Part shown: in pieces, positions 1-7,081 of the stretch
Numbering within the stretch: the first letter of the stretch is position 1
Layout: every line of letters starts with the position of its first letter
Source of the DNA: Patescibacteria group bacterium
GTDB lineage: Bacteria > Patescibacteriota > Minisyncoccia > Phycocordibacterales > Phycocordibacteraceae
Direction: 5' to 3'
DNA length: 21,514 nt
Assembly: GCA_004296925.1 (NCBI GenBank)
Contig: SCVI01000066.1
Location: forward strand, 1 to 21,514
Position numbers and translations under genes: made by a program
Notes under the pieces: generated by a model
Seen by the model: only the letters and a program-made list of their open reading frames with translations
What the model was told of the DNA's origin: nothing
Database searches by the model: none

Positions 1-1724
1 TGTGTAAGAGAAGGAGCATCGTTCACACCGTCCCCTACCATCACTACAGTGTGACCATCGTTCTGTAATTTCTTTACATATTCATATTTATCGGCAGGAA
101 GCACTCCGGCTGAAAATTCTTCAATGTCGAGCTCATGTGCCACGCTTTGAGCGACTTCACTGCTGTCTCCAGTTAGCATCGCTACATTAATATTCATCTT
201 TTTAAGTGCGCGAATGGCTATATAAGATTCTGCTTTAATTTCATCCGAGAGTGCAACAATTCCCAGAACTTTTTTTGTATCAGCAATAAACACAACTGTT
301 GAGCCGGCACTTGAGAGTTCTTTATATACTTTAGATAGGCTTTCTATTGAAAGTTTATAATCGTCCATAAGTGCCTTGTTGCCAACAATATATGCTGTTT
401 TATGTACTTCACCATATACGCCCTTCCCAGCAATGTTTTTAAACTCTGTAGGCTCAACAAGTGAAATTCCTTTTGTTTTTGCATATTCAACAATAGAAAC
501 ACCTATGACGTGCGATGAATGTTTCTCTAGTGAACCCGTGACAGCAAGAATGTCATTTTCGGAAAGACTGTCGGTCGATACTATTTTGGTTACTCCGAAT
601 TGCCCGTGTGTTAATGTCCCTGTTTTATCAAACACAACGTAGTCAGCCTTTTTAAGCGTTTCAATTTTTGCAAGATTTTTTATAAATACTCCATTTTTAA
701 TTGCGAGCGACGTAGTAATGGTAGTAACTGTTGGAATAGCAAGTCCTAGCGCATGAGGACACGCAATAACAAGAACAGTTATTGCAAGAGTGAGAGAGAA
801 AACAAAAGGATGACCTAAAAAAACAGACCAAACCAGAATCGTGAGGAGCGCCGTAACACCAGCTATCAGTGTGAGTATAGAAGACGCCTTATCTGCAATT
901 TTTTGTGAGCGAGGTTTTGTTTTTTGGGCTTCGAAAATTAATTTTTGAATCTGCCCTACGGTGGAGTGCTCCCCAACGCGAGTAACTCGAACAGTAAGTG
1001 ACCCATCCAAACAAATGGAACCGGCAACAACCGTATCTCCTTCCTGCTTATTAATTGGTTTTGACTCACCTGAAATAAGCGCCTCGTCAACACGCGCTGA
1101 TCCCCTTTCTATTATTCCGTCAGATGGCACTTTCTCACCAGGTTTTACTAATACAATATCGTTCTCCACCAACTCAGCGACATCAACTTCTTCTTCAATA
1201 TTGTTTATGAGCTTATGCGCTTTCTTCGGCAATAATTTTGCCACTTCTTGTAACGAGTCACCGGCGCGAGATGTTGAACGCGCTTCAAGATAGTGTCCGA
1301 AAAGAAGCACCCAGATAAGCGTGCCAATTTCAAGATAGAACTCAGCATTAATTGCCGGCAGCAAGGTGGATACTATAGAAAATATGTAACCAGAACCGAC
1401 TGCCAATGAAACTAACGTCATCATCCCGTACGAGCGCGCTTTAATTTCATGCCAGGCGTGTTTGAAAAAAACAAGTGAAAATGAAAAAATAGCAGTAGCA
1501 ACACCGAGTCCAATCCATTTACTAAAAGGGATGGGACCAAGATTAATTGCTGTCATGAACATTTCGTTCGTCAAAAAAAGTGGAACGAGCAAAAATGTCA
1601 CAATCCAAAAACGTTTCAAATAATCAACCGATGAACCGTGACTCATTGCACCCCTATGATGCCCTTCATGCACCTTAGATTTGTCGTGAGACATCTCTTT
1701 CATTTCATGGTGTGAGTGATCCAT
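1..1724 (-). CDS. copB: Copper-type P1B ATPase (CopB-like), C-terminus beyond the window
   Basis: Membrane ATPase that exports copper or silver ions. Residues 1-574 lie in the window. The N-terminus carries no HMA domain but is rich in His and Met (8 His in the first 30 residues), as in CopB proteins. Several membrane segments follow, then the actuator loop with SGES, the intramembrane metal motif Cys322-Pro323-His324 (CPH, the P1B-3/CopB signature rather than CPC), the phosphorylated Asp366 in DKTGT, and GDGVND at 564-569. The sequence stops at residue 574, so the last two membrane helices are outside. The usual nucleotide-binding His-Pro pair is His405-Val406 here. The start codon lies one base after the csoR stop, so the two genes form one operon under the operator at 2005-2025. 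Metal identity is inferred from the CPH motif and the neighbouring regulator. Confidence 0.93.
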   Translation of the reverse strand, partial: MDHSHHEMKEMSHDKSKVHEGHHRGAMSHGSSVDYLKRFWIVTFLLVPLFLTNEMFMTAINLGPIPFSKWIGLGVATAIFSFSLVFFKHAWHEIKARSYGMMTLVSLAVGSGYIFSIVSTLLPAINAEFYLEIGTLIWVLLFGHYLEARSTSRAGDSLQEVAKLLPKKAHKLINNIEEEVDVAELVENDIVLVKPGEKVPSDGIIERGSARVDEALISGESKPINKQEGDTVVAGSICLDGSLTVRVTRVGEHSTVGQIQKLIFEAQKTKPRSQKIADKASSILTLIAGVTALLTILVWSVFLGHPFVFSLTLAITVLVIACPHALGLAIPTVTTITTSLAIKNGVFIKNLAKIETLKKADYVVFDKTGTLTHGQFGVTKIVSTDSLSENDILAVTGSLEKHSSHVIGVSIVEYAKTKGISLVEPTEFKNIAGKGVYGEVHKTAYIVGNKALMDDYKLSIESLSKVYKELSSAGSTVVFIADTKKVLGIVALSDEIKAESYIAIRALKKMNINVAMLTGDSSEVAQSVAHELDIEEFSAGVLPADKYEYVKKLQNDGHTVVMVGDGVNDAPSLT

Positions 1725-1725
1725 A

Positions 1726-1995
1726 CTATTTTTTCTTTGAAAGTTTGTAGATTGAAATAATTTCATCAGTCGCCTTTTTAACGTTTCCTGACTTCATTTG
1801 TTCAACAACGTGTGTCGAAAGATGATTTTCCAATAACAAATCTTCCACTGCAGAAAGTGCTTTTCGGACAGCAGAGGTCTGTGTAATTACATCAATACAG
1901 TATGTTTCAACATCAATCATTTTTTGTAGACCCCGAACTTGCCCCTCGATACGTTTTAGTCGAACCTCTATTTGCTTTTTTATATCTTGCCTCAT
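1726..1995 (-). CDS. csoR: CsoR/RcnR-family metal-sensing repressor
   Basis: An 89-residue all-helical DNA-binding repressor of the CsoR/RcnR/FrmR (DUF156) family. The family fingerprint RLKRIEGQVRGL is at residues 12-23. The predicted metal ligands are Cys33, His58 and His62. Classical CsoR has Cys-His-Cys for Cu(I); a His at the last position is the RcnR pattern, but the N-terminal His of RcnR is absent. The gene leads directly into the CPH-type ATPase (one base between stop and start), so its probable job is to repress this efflux operon until metal binds. It starts 9 bases downstream of a palindromic operator, and no Shine-Dalgarno sequence fits in front of the ATG; the transcript is probably leaderless. 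Family and operon role are secure; the cognate metal is not. Confidence 0.93.
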   Translation of the reverse strand: MRQDIKKQIEVRLKRIEGQVRGLQKMIDVETYCIDVITQTSAVRKALSAVEDLLLENHLSTHVVEQMKSGNVKKATDEIISIYKLSKKK

Positions 1996-2001
1996 TCTTA
2001 T

Positions 2002-2030
2002 ACAATATACCCCCTAGGGGTATATGTCAA
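2002..2030 (-). promoter_or_regulatory. csoR-copB promoter with CsoR operator in the spacer
   Basis: On the minus strand, TTGACA (2030-2025) and TATTGT (2007-2002) are separated by 17 bases. The spacer holds the palindrome TATACCCC-CTA-GGGGTATA; with one further base pair it has 9-bp perfect arms over 2005-2025. GC-rich dyads of this kind bracketed by TA are the known CsoR operator type. Repressor binding here would cover both hexamers. The predicted +1 falls at or next to the A of the csoR ATG (1995). Confidence 0.85.
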
Positions 2031-2044
2031 TGACGACTGCAAAC

Positions 2045-2494
2045 CTATATGATCAAATCAATCGCTTTTTTTGCATAGAATGCAACCTGATCTTGCAAAT
2101 CAAACATGTTGTCGATGTCTTCCTTCGTGCACCACTTCCACTCATCTGTAGAATTCTCTGGCACTACTTCATTCCCACTTGCCTTAGCCAAATAAATAAA
2201 AGAAACATGTTCGTGTGAATCTGAAATACGGTGTCTGTTCACAGAAATAGGCGCAATCAGTTGAATCACTTCTCCATCCCCTTTATAGAAACGCGTATCG
2301 AGAAGCTGTACATCGAGACCAATTTCTTCTTTTACTTCTCGTAGAGCAGTTTCATTTGGGTCTTCGTCTTTTTCGATGTGTCCACCTACGCCAAGCCAAA
2401 TTCCATATTTATCGTGTTTTCGTAACAAAACCTTTCCATCAAATACCACAAACACCTCTACAGTAAAGTCCAGGTGTTCATTGATGTGTGGCAT
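2045..2494 (-). CDS. Nudix hydrolase
   Basis: A 149-residue Nudix-fold pyrophosphohydrolase; such enzymes cleave nucleoside diphosphates linked to another group, using Mg2+ bound by the Nudix box. The complete box is at residues 38-60 (G-x5-E-x7-REVKEEIGL), with the catalytic glutamates in REVKEE. The preceding GIWLGVGGHIE segment is typical of the MutT/NUDT superfamily. The substrate cannot be read from the sequence. The ATG lies 3 bases after the stop of the upstream membrane-anchored protein gene, so the two are probably co-transcribed. Only a weak AAGAAA stretch precedes the start. Confidence 0.88.
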   Translation of the reverse strand: MPHINEHLDFTVEVFVVFDGKVLLRKHDKYGIWLGVGGHIEKDEDPNETALREVKEEIGLDVQLLDTRFYKGDGEVIQLIAPISVNRHRISDSHEHVSFIYLAKASGNEVVPENSTDEWKWCTKEDIDNMFDLQDQVAFYAKKAIDLII

Positions 2495-2497
2495 GCA

Positions 2498-3220
2498 TTA
2501 ATTTCTTGCGACCTTAAACGTAAGAACATAACTCTCTGGTGTAATTTGTTTTTTTGAATGAGACGCAGGCGCTACATCAATTATAGAAATATAAAACGAG
2601 TCGAACGCGTGAGACTTAGCATCAGAGTTTATATTTACTATCTCTTTATCGGTGTCACTTTGTAGTGTTACCTCTGCAGTAACGAACCCTTTAGTAATAC
2701 AAGTAACATCGGTAGGGCAACGTGAATCACTCGTTATATTATTGAGAGTAATACGCACTCCATTTATATAAGTTGTTTTTCCAACACTCACCTCACCTAC
2801 CGCTCTATCGTTTTTTCCTCCTGGAAACTCTTCTAGTCTATCAACAACATACATATTCCCTTCCGAGAAGGCACCAAATAAAGTAACTCGTTTATTTATT
2901 ATTTGCGCCGAGACATTACTCGCTTTAATTTCAATTGGCATTACGTACGAGACACCTCCACCATTAGCTGGTGAACCAAATATGAGTCTGAATCCTTCAT
3001 TATTTTGTTCCAATATCCCATCAATACTCTCTAGTTGAGGACAACTTTTGAATGCACACATCTCGCCACCCCTTCCCACATATGAACCATCGGGACACAT
3101 GAGTGCTTCTTGAGTGCACATCACTCCATTATTCGGTCTTGTATTTTTATATAAAGAATATGAAAGACCTCCTACGATAAGTAGCGCGACAATAACCCCA
3201 GGTAAGATCAATTTTTTCAT
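2498..3220 (-). CDS. Membrane-anchored extracytoplasmic protein with Cys-rich N-terminal motif
   Basis: A 240-residue protein of unknown function. Residues 4-22 form one hydrophobic helix, an uncleaved anchor or signal peptide, so the rest probably faces the cell exterior. Just after it is a four-cysteine motif (Cys35, Cys42, Cys55, Cys60, around CPDGSYVGR). I associate this motif with secreted CPR proteins; that is from memory. The C-terminal half is predicted to be mostly beta and holds a second motif, DSRCPTDVTC (Cys168 and Cys174), suggesting disulphide bonds. It precedes the Nudix gene by 3 bases. An extended -10 element directly upstream suggests that it begins its own leaderless transcript rather than being read from the gene at 3259-3861. 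Confidence 0.75.
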   Translation of the reverse strand: MKKLILPGVIVALLIVGGLSYSLYKNTRPNNGVMCTQEALMCPDGSYVGRGGEMCAFKSCPQLESIDGILEQNNEGFRLIFGSPANGGGVSYVMPIEIKASNVSAQIINKRVTLFGAFSEGNMYVVDRLEEFPGGKNDRAVGEVSVGKTTYINGVRITLNNITSDSRCPTDVTCITKGFVTAEVTLQSDTDKEIVNINSDAKSHAFDSFYISIIDVAPASHSKKQITPESYVLTFKVARN

Positions 3221-3226
3221 AGAGTC

Positions 3227-3235
3227 ATTATACCA
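3227..3235 (-). promoter_or_regulatory. Extended -10 promoter for the 2498-3220 gene
   Basis: The minus strand reads TGGTATAAT at 3235-3227, a perfect TGnTATAAT extended -10. Six bases (GACTCT) separate it from the ATG at 3220, so the expected +1 is the A of the start codon. This predicts a leaderless mRNA. Confidence 0.75.
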
Positions 3236-3258
3236 AAATCTGTTATTGGTTTTTCATC

Positions 3259-3861
3259 CTAGCGTGATTCGCCTTCAAAATCTGGCTCAACAAGGGCCCA
3301 CTGCATATTGGGTACATCAAGCTTAAGATAAGTGCTTTTTCCTACTGAAGGCGTCGCAGTCATTGGTTCGCCAACTCTTCGATCAGCATAATTAACTACA
3401 ATCACATTTTTATGACGTGGATTTTTACTCACTTCTGTTGTTTGTGGAGCAATTCTATCTCCTAAGAGATATCCGTCAGAACCAACATATCCGTTCTCCA
3501 TATTGAGTGCGGCAACCGCGTAGTAGAATGTAGCGCTTCCACCTGTTTCTTGCGTGAGCAAGAAAACAATATCTTCTCGTCCGTCATCATTCAAATCAGT
3601 AGCTAGTTCGTTACCAAAGTAACGAATTATTATTTTTGATGCAGATCCGGACGTGGTTTCAGTTTCAGAAACACCATTTGAAAGTTTTACTTGCACTCCC
3701 TCAACACTGTATGCAATGTTTTTATAATCACTTATTGCGGCTGATTGTTCTCTTTGAAATGAACCAAAAATAAAAAATCCTATCGCAAGAACAGTTAAGG
3801 TTCCAATTCCTACTATTAATTTACTAGATTGTTGTGCCATCACCATAAATAAACTTAACAT
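3259..3861 (-). CDS. Membrane-anchored protein with a DxNDDGxxD calcium-type motif
   Basis: Hypothetical protein of 200 residues. A hydrophobic helix at about residues 15-34 anchors it, with the remainder probably outside the cell. Residues 89-97 read DLNDDGRED, the acidic calcium-binding loop of FG-GAP/dockerin-like repeats, followed by IVFLLTQ and a conserved-looking tract (GDRIAPQTTE, VVNYADRR, PSVGKSTYL). I recognise this as a widespread small CPR family but know no function. The start is uncertain: the ATG at 3840 (MAQQSSK) gives a more normal signal-anchor than the ATG at 3861, and neither has a good Shine-Dalgarno sequence. It begins 22 bases after the cation ATPase stop, so read-through is likely. 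Confidence 0.75.
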   Translation of the reverse strand: MLSLFMVMAQQSSKLIVGIGTLTVLAIGFFIFGSFQREQSAAISDYKNIAYSVEGVQVKLSNGVSETETTSGSASKIIIRYFGNELATDLNDDGREDIVFLLTQETGGSATFYYAVAALNMENGYVGSDGYLLGDRIAPQTTEVSKNPRHKNVIVVNYADRRVGEPMTATPSVGKSTYLKLDVPNMQWALVEPDFEGESR

Positions 3862-3883
3862 TCCAATTGCGTATTTCTTCTCT

Positions 3884-6562
3884 TTAAGCTGGCACCGTTA
3901 TCGCTCTTCGCGAAAAGAATTTTCTTGTTTCCTCCACCAAAACAATTGTTGCTGCGACCGGTATGATCAAGAACCAATCGGAAAGATTAAGCGGAACAGT
4001 TTTTAGGAGCGTGTTCATAATCGGAGTATAGATAGCAAGCAATTGGAACATGATAATAGCAACAGTGGTGACAACTAAAAACTTATTCGAAAAAGGGTTC
4101 ATCTGAAATATTGATTTGCTTTCTGATCTACAGCTCCAAGCGTTAAACCAATGTCCTACAGCAAGAGTCGTTAAAGCCATCGTCCATGCTTTAGCGAGAT
4201 TTTCCTCGTAATGCAAACTAAATAATACCAGGGTCCCGATTGCAAGCGGGACGGCCATCAATAGCATTCTTTTAAACATGAGCTTATCAATCAAGTATTT
4301 CGTGTGTTTCTCAAACTTACCATTAAGTAAATGTTTTTCTTTCGGCTCCATAGCAAGCGAGACATCAAGAAGTCCGTCAGTTACAAAATTAAGCCAAATA
4401 ATTTGAACAGGAAGCAACGGGAGAGGAAGACCTAAAAAGAGTGCTCCTATAATGGTAGAAACTAAACTCCAGCTACCTGCAAACAAATACAGAATAATCT
4501 TCTTGATAGTTTTATAAATACTGCGACCCTCTTCAATAGCTGAAACAATACTGTCCAAATTGTCATCTAGAAGCACGATATCCGAAGCTTCTTTTGCAAC
4601 TTCAGTTCCAATGAGACCCATCGCAATACCAAGATCAGCGGCAACTAAAGAAGGTGCATCATTAACGCCGTCTCCAGTCATTGCCACCACCTCTCCTCGT
4701 GCTCGATACGCTTCTATAATTTTCATTTTATGCCCAGGATTCACGCGAGCAAAAACAGATACGGTTTTGAATCTTTCCGACAACTCTTCATTGGACATTG
4801 CATCAATCTCTAACCCGGTAAGTACTTCATCATTTTCGTGCCAAATACCAATTTCTTTAGCTATAGCTTGAGCAGTTATCTTATGATCCCCGGTAATCAT
4901 CACAACTTTTACTCCAGCCGCTTCCGCTTTCTTTATGGCAGATGCCGCCTCCGGTCTTGTAGCGTCTCTCATTCCATAAAAACCAACAAAAGAAAGATTT
5001 CCTAATTTTTCAGGTTTAAGTGTTTTGTTCGCATCTGTGTCGATAGCAAAAGCGATCACGCGCAAGCCCTCTTCTGACATTTTAGAAAAAGTGTCCTCGA
5101 GGTCTTTTCGTTCTACTGACGTTAGTTTTTTATATGTACCATCGGACCATGCCGTTTCTGATAATTCCAAAATAACTTCAGGAGCACCAACAACAGTTAA
5201 GAAATTTTTACTATCAACACTGTGGAGCATCGCGTGATACTTAAGTCGGTAGTCAAAAGGGATCTCGCCAACAACGGGAGATTCTCTTTCAAGATCTTCT
5301 TTATGAAAACCAAGCTTTTGCGAGAGTACAAGCATTGCTGCTTCGGTCGGATCTCCGCTTATTCGAAAGCGCTTGTCCTCATCTGAATACATAACTCTCG
5401 CGCTGGCACAAAAAGCGGCAATCTTTCCAGCAAGCAAAAGTTCGGGGTGATTTGCAGCGTCTGTAATGTGGCCCTTCAATTTGATGCTACCAATTGACTC
5501 ATAACCAACACCATCAATATCAAACATGTTCTGCCCTACATAAACCTTTTGGACCACCAACTCATTTTTAGTAATAGTGCCAGTCTTATCAACAGCAATG
5601 ATACTTGCTTGCCCCAAAGCTTCGACCGCTTGCAACTTCTTTACAAGTGCATTGCGTTTGCCCATACGCCACACACCCATTGCTAAAATAAGAGTCACTA
5701 CAATAGGAAGTCCTTCTGGCACTACTGATACTGACAAAGAAACAATAGTCGTGAACATTTCCTTAACCGGCTTGCCGACTAAAATACCGAGCGTAAAGAT
5801 CACTATTGAAACAATTGCCACTATTGCGATGATGAGTTGCGATAGATGTCGAATATTTCCCTTAAGAGGAGTCTCTGTGTCCACTAAAGCAATCTTGCTT
5901 GCGATTTTTCCAATAGAAGTTTGTGACCCTGTCGCGATGACAATTGCGCGGCCATTACCGGCAACAATATTAGTACCTTTATACGCAATGTTTTTATGTT
6001 GTCCGATTGTCTCACCAGATACTTCTGGTTCGCTAGTTTTATGAGTCGGCTCAGACTCCCCAGTCAAAGCCGCTTCATCTATTTTGAGATTATGCGAGAC
6101 AATAACACGAGCATCAGCAGGAATTCTTTCTCCTTCTTGGAGAATAAGAATGTCGCCTGGTACCAATGCCGTGTCTGAAATAATTATCTCTTTATCATCT
6201 CGAAGTACGGTCGCTTTTGTCTCAACGAATTTTTTGAGAGCGAGTAAAGTATTTTGTGCCTTACCTTCCTGAAATGTGCCAACAATGGCGTTTAGAATAA
6301 GTACCGCTAAAATAATCGACCCGTCGACTACTTCGCCAAGTGCAAATATCACCGCACTTGCAGCTACAAGTATATAAATAAGCGGACTTTGAAATTGCCG
6401 TAGAAATATAGTAAAAATGCCGTCCACCTTTACTTCAGGCAACTTATTTAATCCGTATTCATTTAGGCGTACAACTGATTCTTCTTTTGTTAAACCACGC
6501 TCACGGGAATGTAGTGCGTCAAATAATTCAGTGCTTGTTTTTGTATGCCATACGTCATTCAT
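3884..6562 (-). CDS. Type II cation-transporting P-type ATPase (Ca2+-ATPase-like)
   Basis: An 892-residue ion pump. The order of parts is: N-terminal cation-ATPase domain (1-60), first membrane pair, actuator domain with TGES (167-170), PEGLP in M4 (282-286), phosphorylated Asp325 in DKTGT, nucleotide-binding domain, the MITGDHKITAQAIAKEIGI and TGDGVND hinge motifs, and a C-terminal membrane domain with NFVTDG (725-730) in M6. The M4 Glu with Asn725 and Asp729 matches the single Ca2+ site (site II) of PMCA/PMR1-type pumps. In M5 (around SWSLVS) I do not see the Glu that forms SERCA site I. This suggests one Ca2+ or Mn2+ per cycle, but the alignment was by eye. The start is 6 bases after a 71-residue ORF, probably one operon. 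Confidence 0.93.
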   Translation of the reverse strand: MNDVWHTKTSTELFDALHSRERGLTKEESVVRLNEYGLNKLPEVKVDGIFTIFLRQFQSPLIYILVAASAVIFALGEVVDGSIILAVLILNAIVGTFQEGKAQNTLLALKKFVETKATVLRDDKEIIISDTALVPGDILILQEGERIPADARVIVSHNLKIDEAALTGESEPTHKTSEPEVSGETIGQHKNIAYKGTNIVAGNGRAIVIATGSQTSIGKIASKIALVDTETPLKGNIRHLSQLIIAIVAIVSIVIFTLGILVGKPVKEMFTTIVSLSVSVVPEGLPIVVTLILAMGVWRMGKRNALVKKLQAVEALGQASIIAVDKTGTITKNELVVQKVYVGQNMFDIDGVGYESIGSIKLKGHITDAANHPELLLAGKIAAFCASARVMYSDEDKRFRISGDPTEAAMLVLSQKLGFHKEDLERESPVVGEIPFDYRLKYHAMLHSVDSKNFLTVVGAPEVILELSETAWSDGTYKKLTSVERKDLEDTFSKMSEEGLRVIAFAIDTDANKTLKPEKLGNLSFVGFYGMRDATRPEAASAIKKAEAAGVKVVMITGDHKITAQAIAKEIGIWHENDEVLTGLEIDAMSNEELSERFKTVSVFARVNPGHKMKIIEAYRARGEVVAMTGDGVNDAPSLVAADLGIAMGLIGTEVAKEASDIVLLDDNLDSIVSAIEEGRSIYKTIKKIILYLFAGSWSLVSTIIGALFLGLPLPLLPVQIIWLNFVTDGLLDVSLAMEPKEKHLLNGKFEKHTKYLIDKLMFKRMLLMAVPLAIGTLVLFSLHYEENLAKAWTMALTTLAVGHWFNAWSCRSESKSIFQMNPFSNKFLVVTTVAIIMFQLLAIYTPIMNTLLKTVPLNLSDWFLIIPVAATIVLVEETRKFFSRRAITVPA

Positions 6563-6568
6563 AATTTT

Positions 6569-6784
6569 TTATTTTTGATTGAAACCATTTAAAAAATTAC
6601 TAGTTGTCTGCTTTGAGTACACTGACTTTATTACACTCTGTATCTTTAAAAGAAACGCGTGTACGCGTTCAAAATCTTCATATGGAATTTCAAAATGCAT
6701 CGCCGGATTTTTACCACTCATAGAAATAATCCTAACATGGAGAAATTTTGAACTAGAATCCTCTTCTAGTACGACTACACTCAA
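6569..6784 (-). CDS. Small conserved-looking protein upstream of the cation ATPase
   Basis: A 71-residue protein that I do not recognise. It opens with the TTG at 6784, preceded by AGAAGGA with a 9-base spacer, one of the few clear Shine-Dalgarno sequences in the window, so the non-ATG start is credible. The composition is soluble and mixed, with no membrane helix; a beta-rich start (VVVLEE, FLHVRIISMSG) is followed by a probable helix (DFERVHAFLLKIQSVIKSVY). The stop is 6 bases from the ATPase ATG, which suggests co-transcription and perhaps a regulatory or partner role; that role is inference from position only. Confidence 0.6.
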   Translation of the reverse strand: MSVVVLEEDSSSKFLHVRIISMSGKNPAMHFEIPYEDFERVHAFLLKIQSVIKSVYSKQTTSNFLNGFNQK

Positions 6785-6948
6785 AGATTTCGTTCCTTCT
6801 CAGTCATTCTTGAAGTGTTTGATGTACATAGCTGGGAGACTTGGACTCGCCTCTCGCACTGCTGTGCTCAAAACCTACAGTCGCTCTTCGCTCCTTGCGG
6901 CCCGCGGTTCGAGTCCAGGTCCCTCGCCTTCGTCATTACATTTCTCGG
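6785..6948. repeat. tRNA-derived repeats beside tRNA-Gln
   Basis: No gene is seen here. Positions 6906-6923 are an exact 18-base reverse complement of 6953-6970, the T-arm and 3' acceptor part of the adjacent tRNA-Gln; the spacer is 29 bases. A third, degenerate copy in the same orientation as the tRNA lies at about 6831-6852 (GGGAGACTTGGACTCG). The stretch between is GC-rich and repetitive (CGCTCTTCGCTC at 6883-6894). A transcript leaving the tRNA could pair its 3' end with the inverted copy. These look like remnants of tRNA-end duplication. Confidence 0.7.
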
Positions 6949-7019
6949 CTGCGGGACCTGGACTCGAACCAAGATAACCTCCTCCAGAGGGAGGTGTCCT
7001 ACCATTAGACGATCCCGCA
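6949..7019 (-). tRNA. tRNA-Gln (anticodon CUG)
   Basis: A complete cloverleaf on the minus strand. The acceptor is TGCGGGA/TCCCGCA. The D arm is GTCT/GGAC. The anticodon stem CCTCC/GGAGG holds the loop CTCTGGA, so positions 34-36 are CTG, read as Gln. The T arm is CTTGG-TTCGAGT-CCAGG. After the discriminator G the genome reads CCG, so CCA must be added after transcription. It lies 62 bases downstream of the guaB stop on the same strand and may be processed from the guaB transcript. Confidence 0.95.
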
Positions 7020-7081
7020 AAAATCAAACTAACTGTTAGAGAGTACTACAGAAGACACACCTCTTCAAACGCGACTACGCT

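Noticed and set aside
5577..6044. 155-codon plus-strand frame opposite the cation ATPase
   Set aside because: Shadow of the ATPase coding strand; no own motif or start signal.
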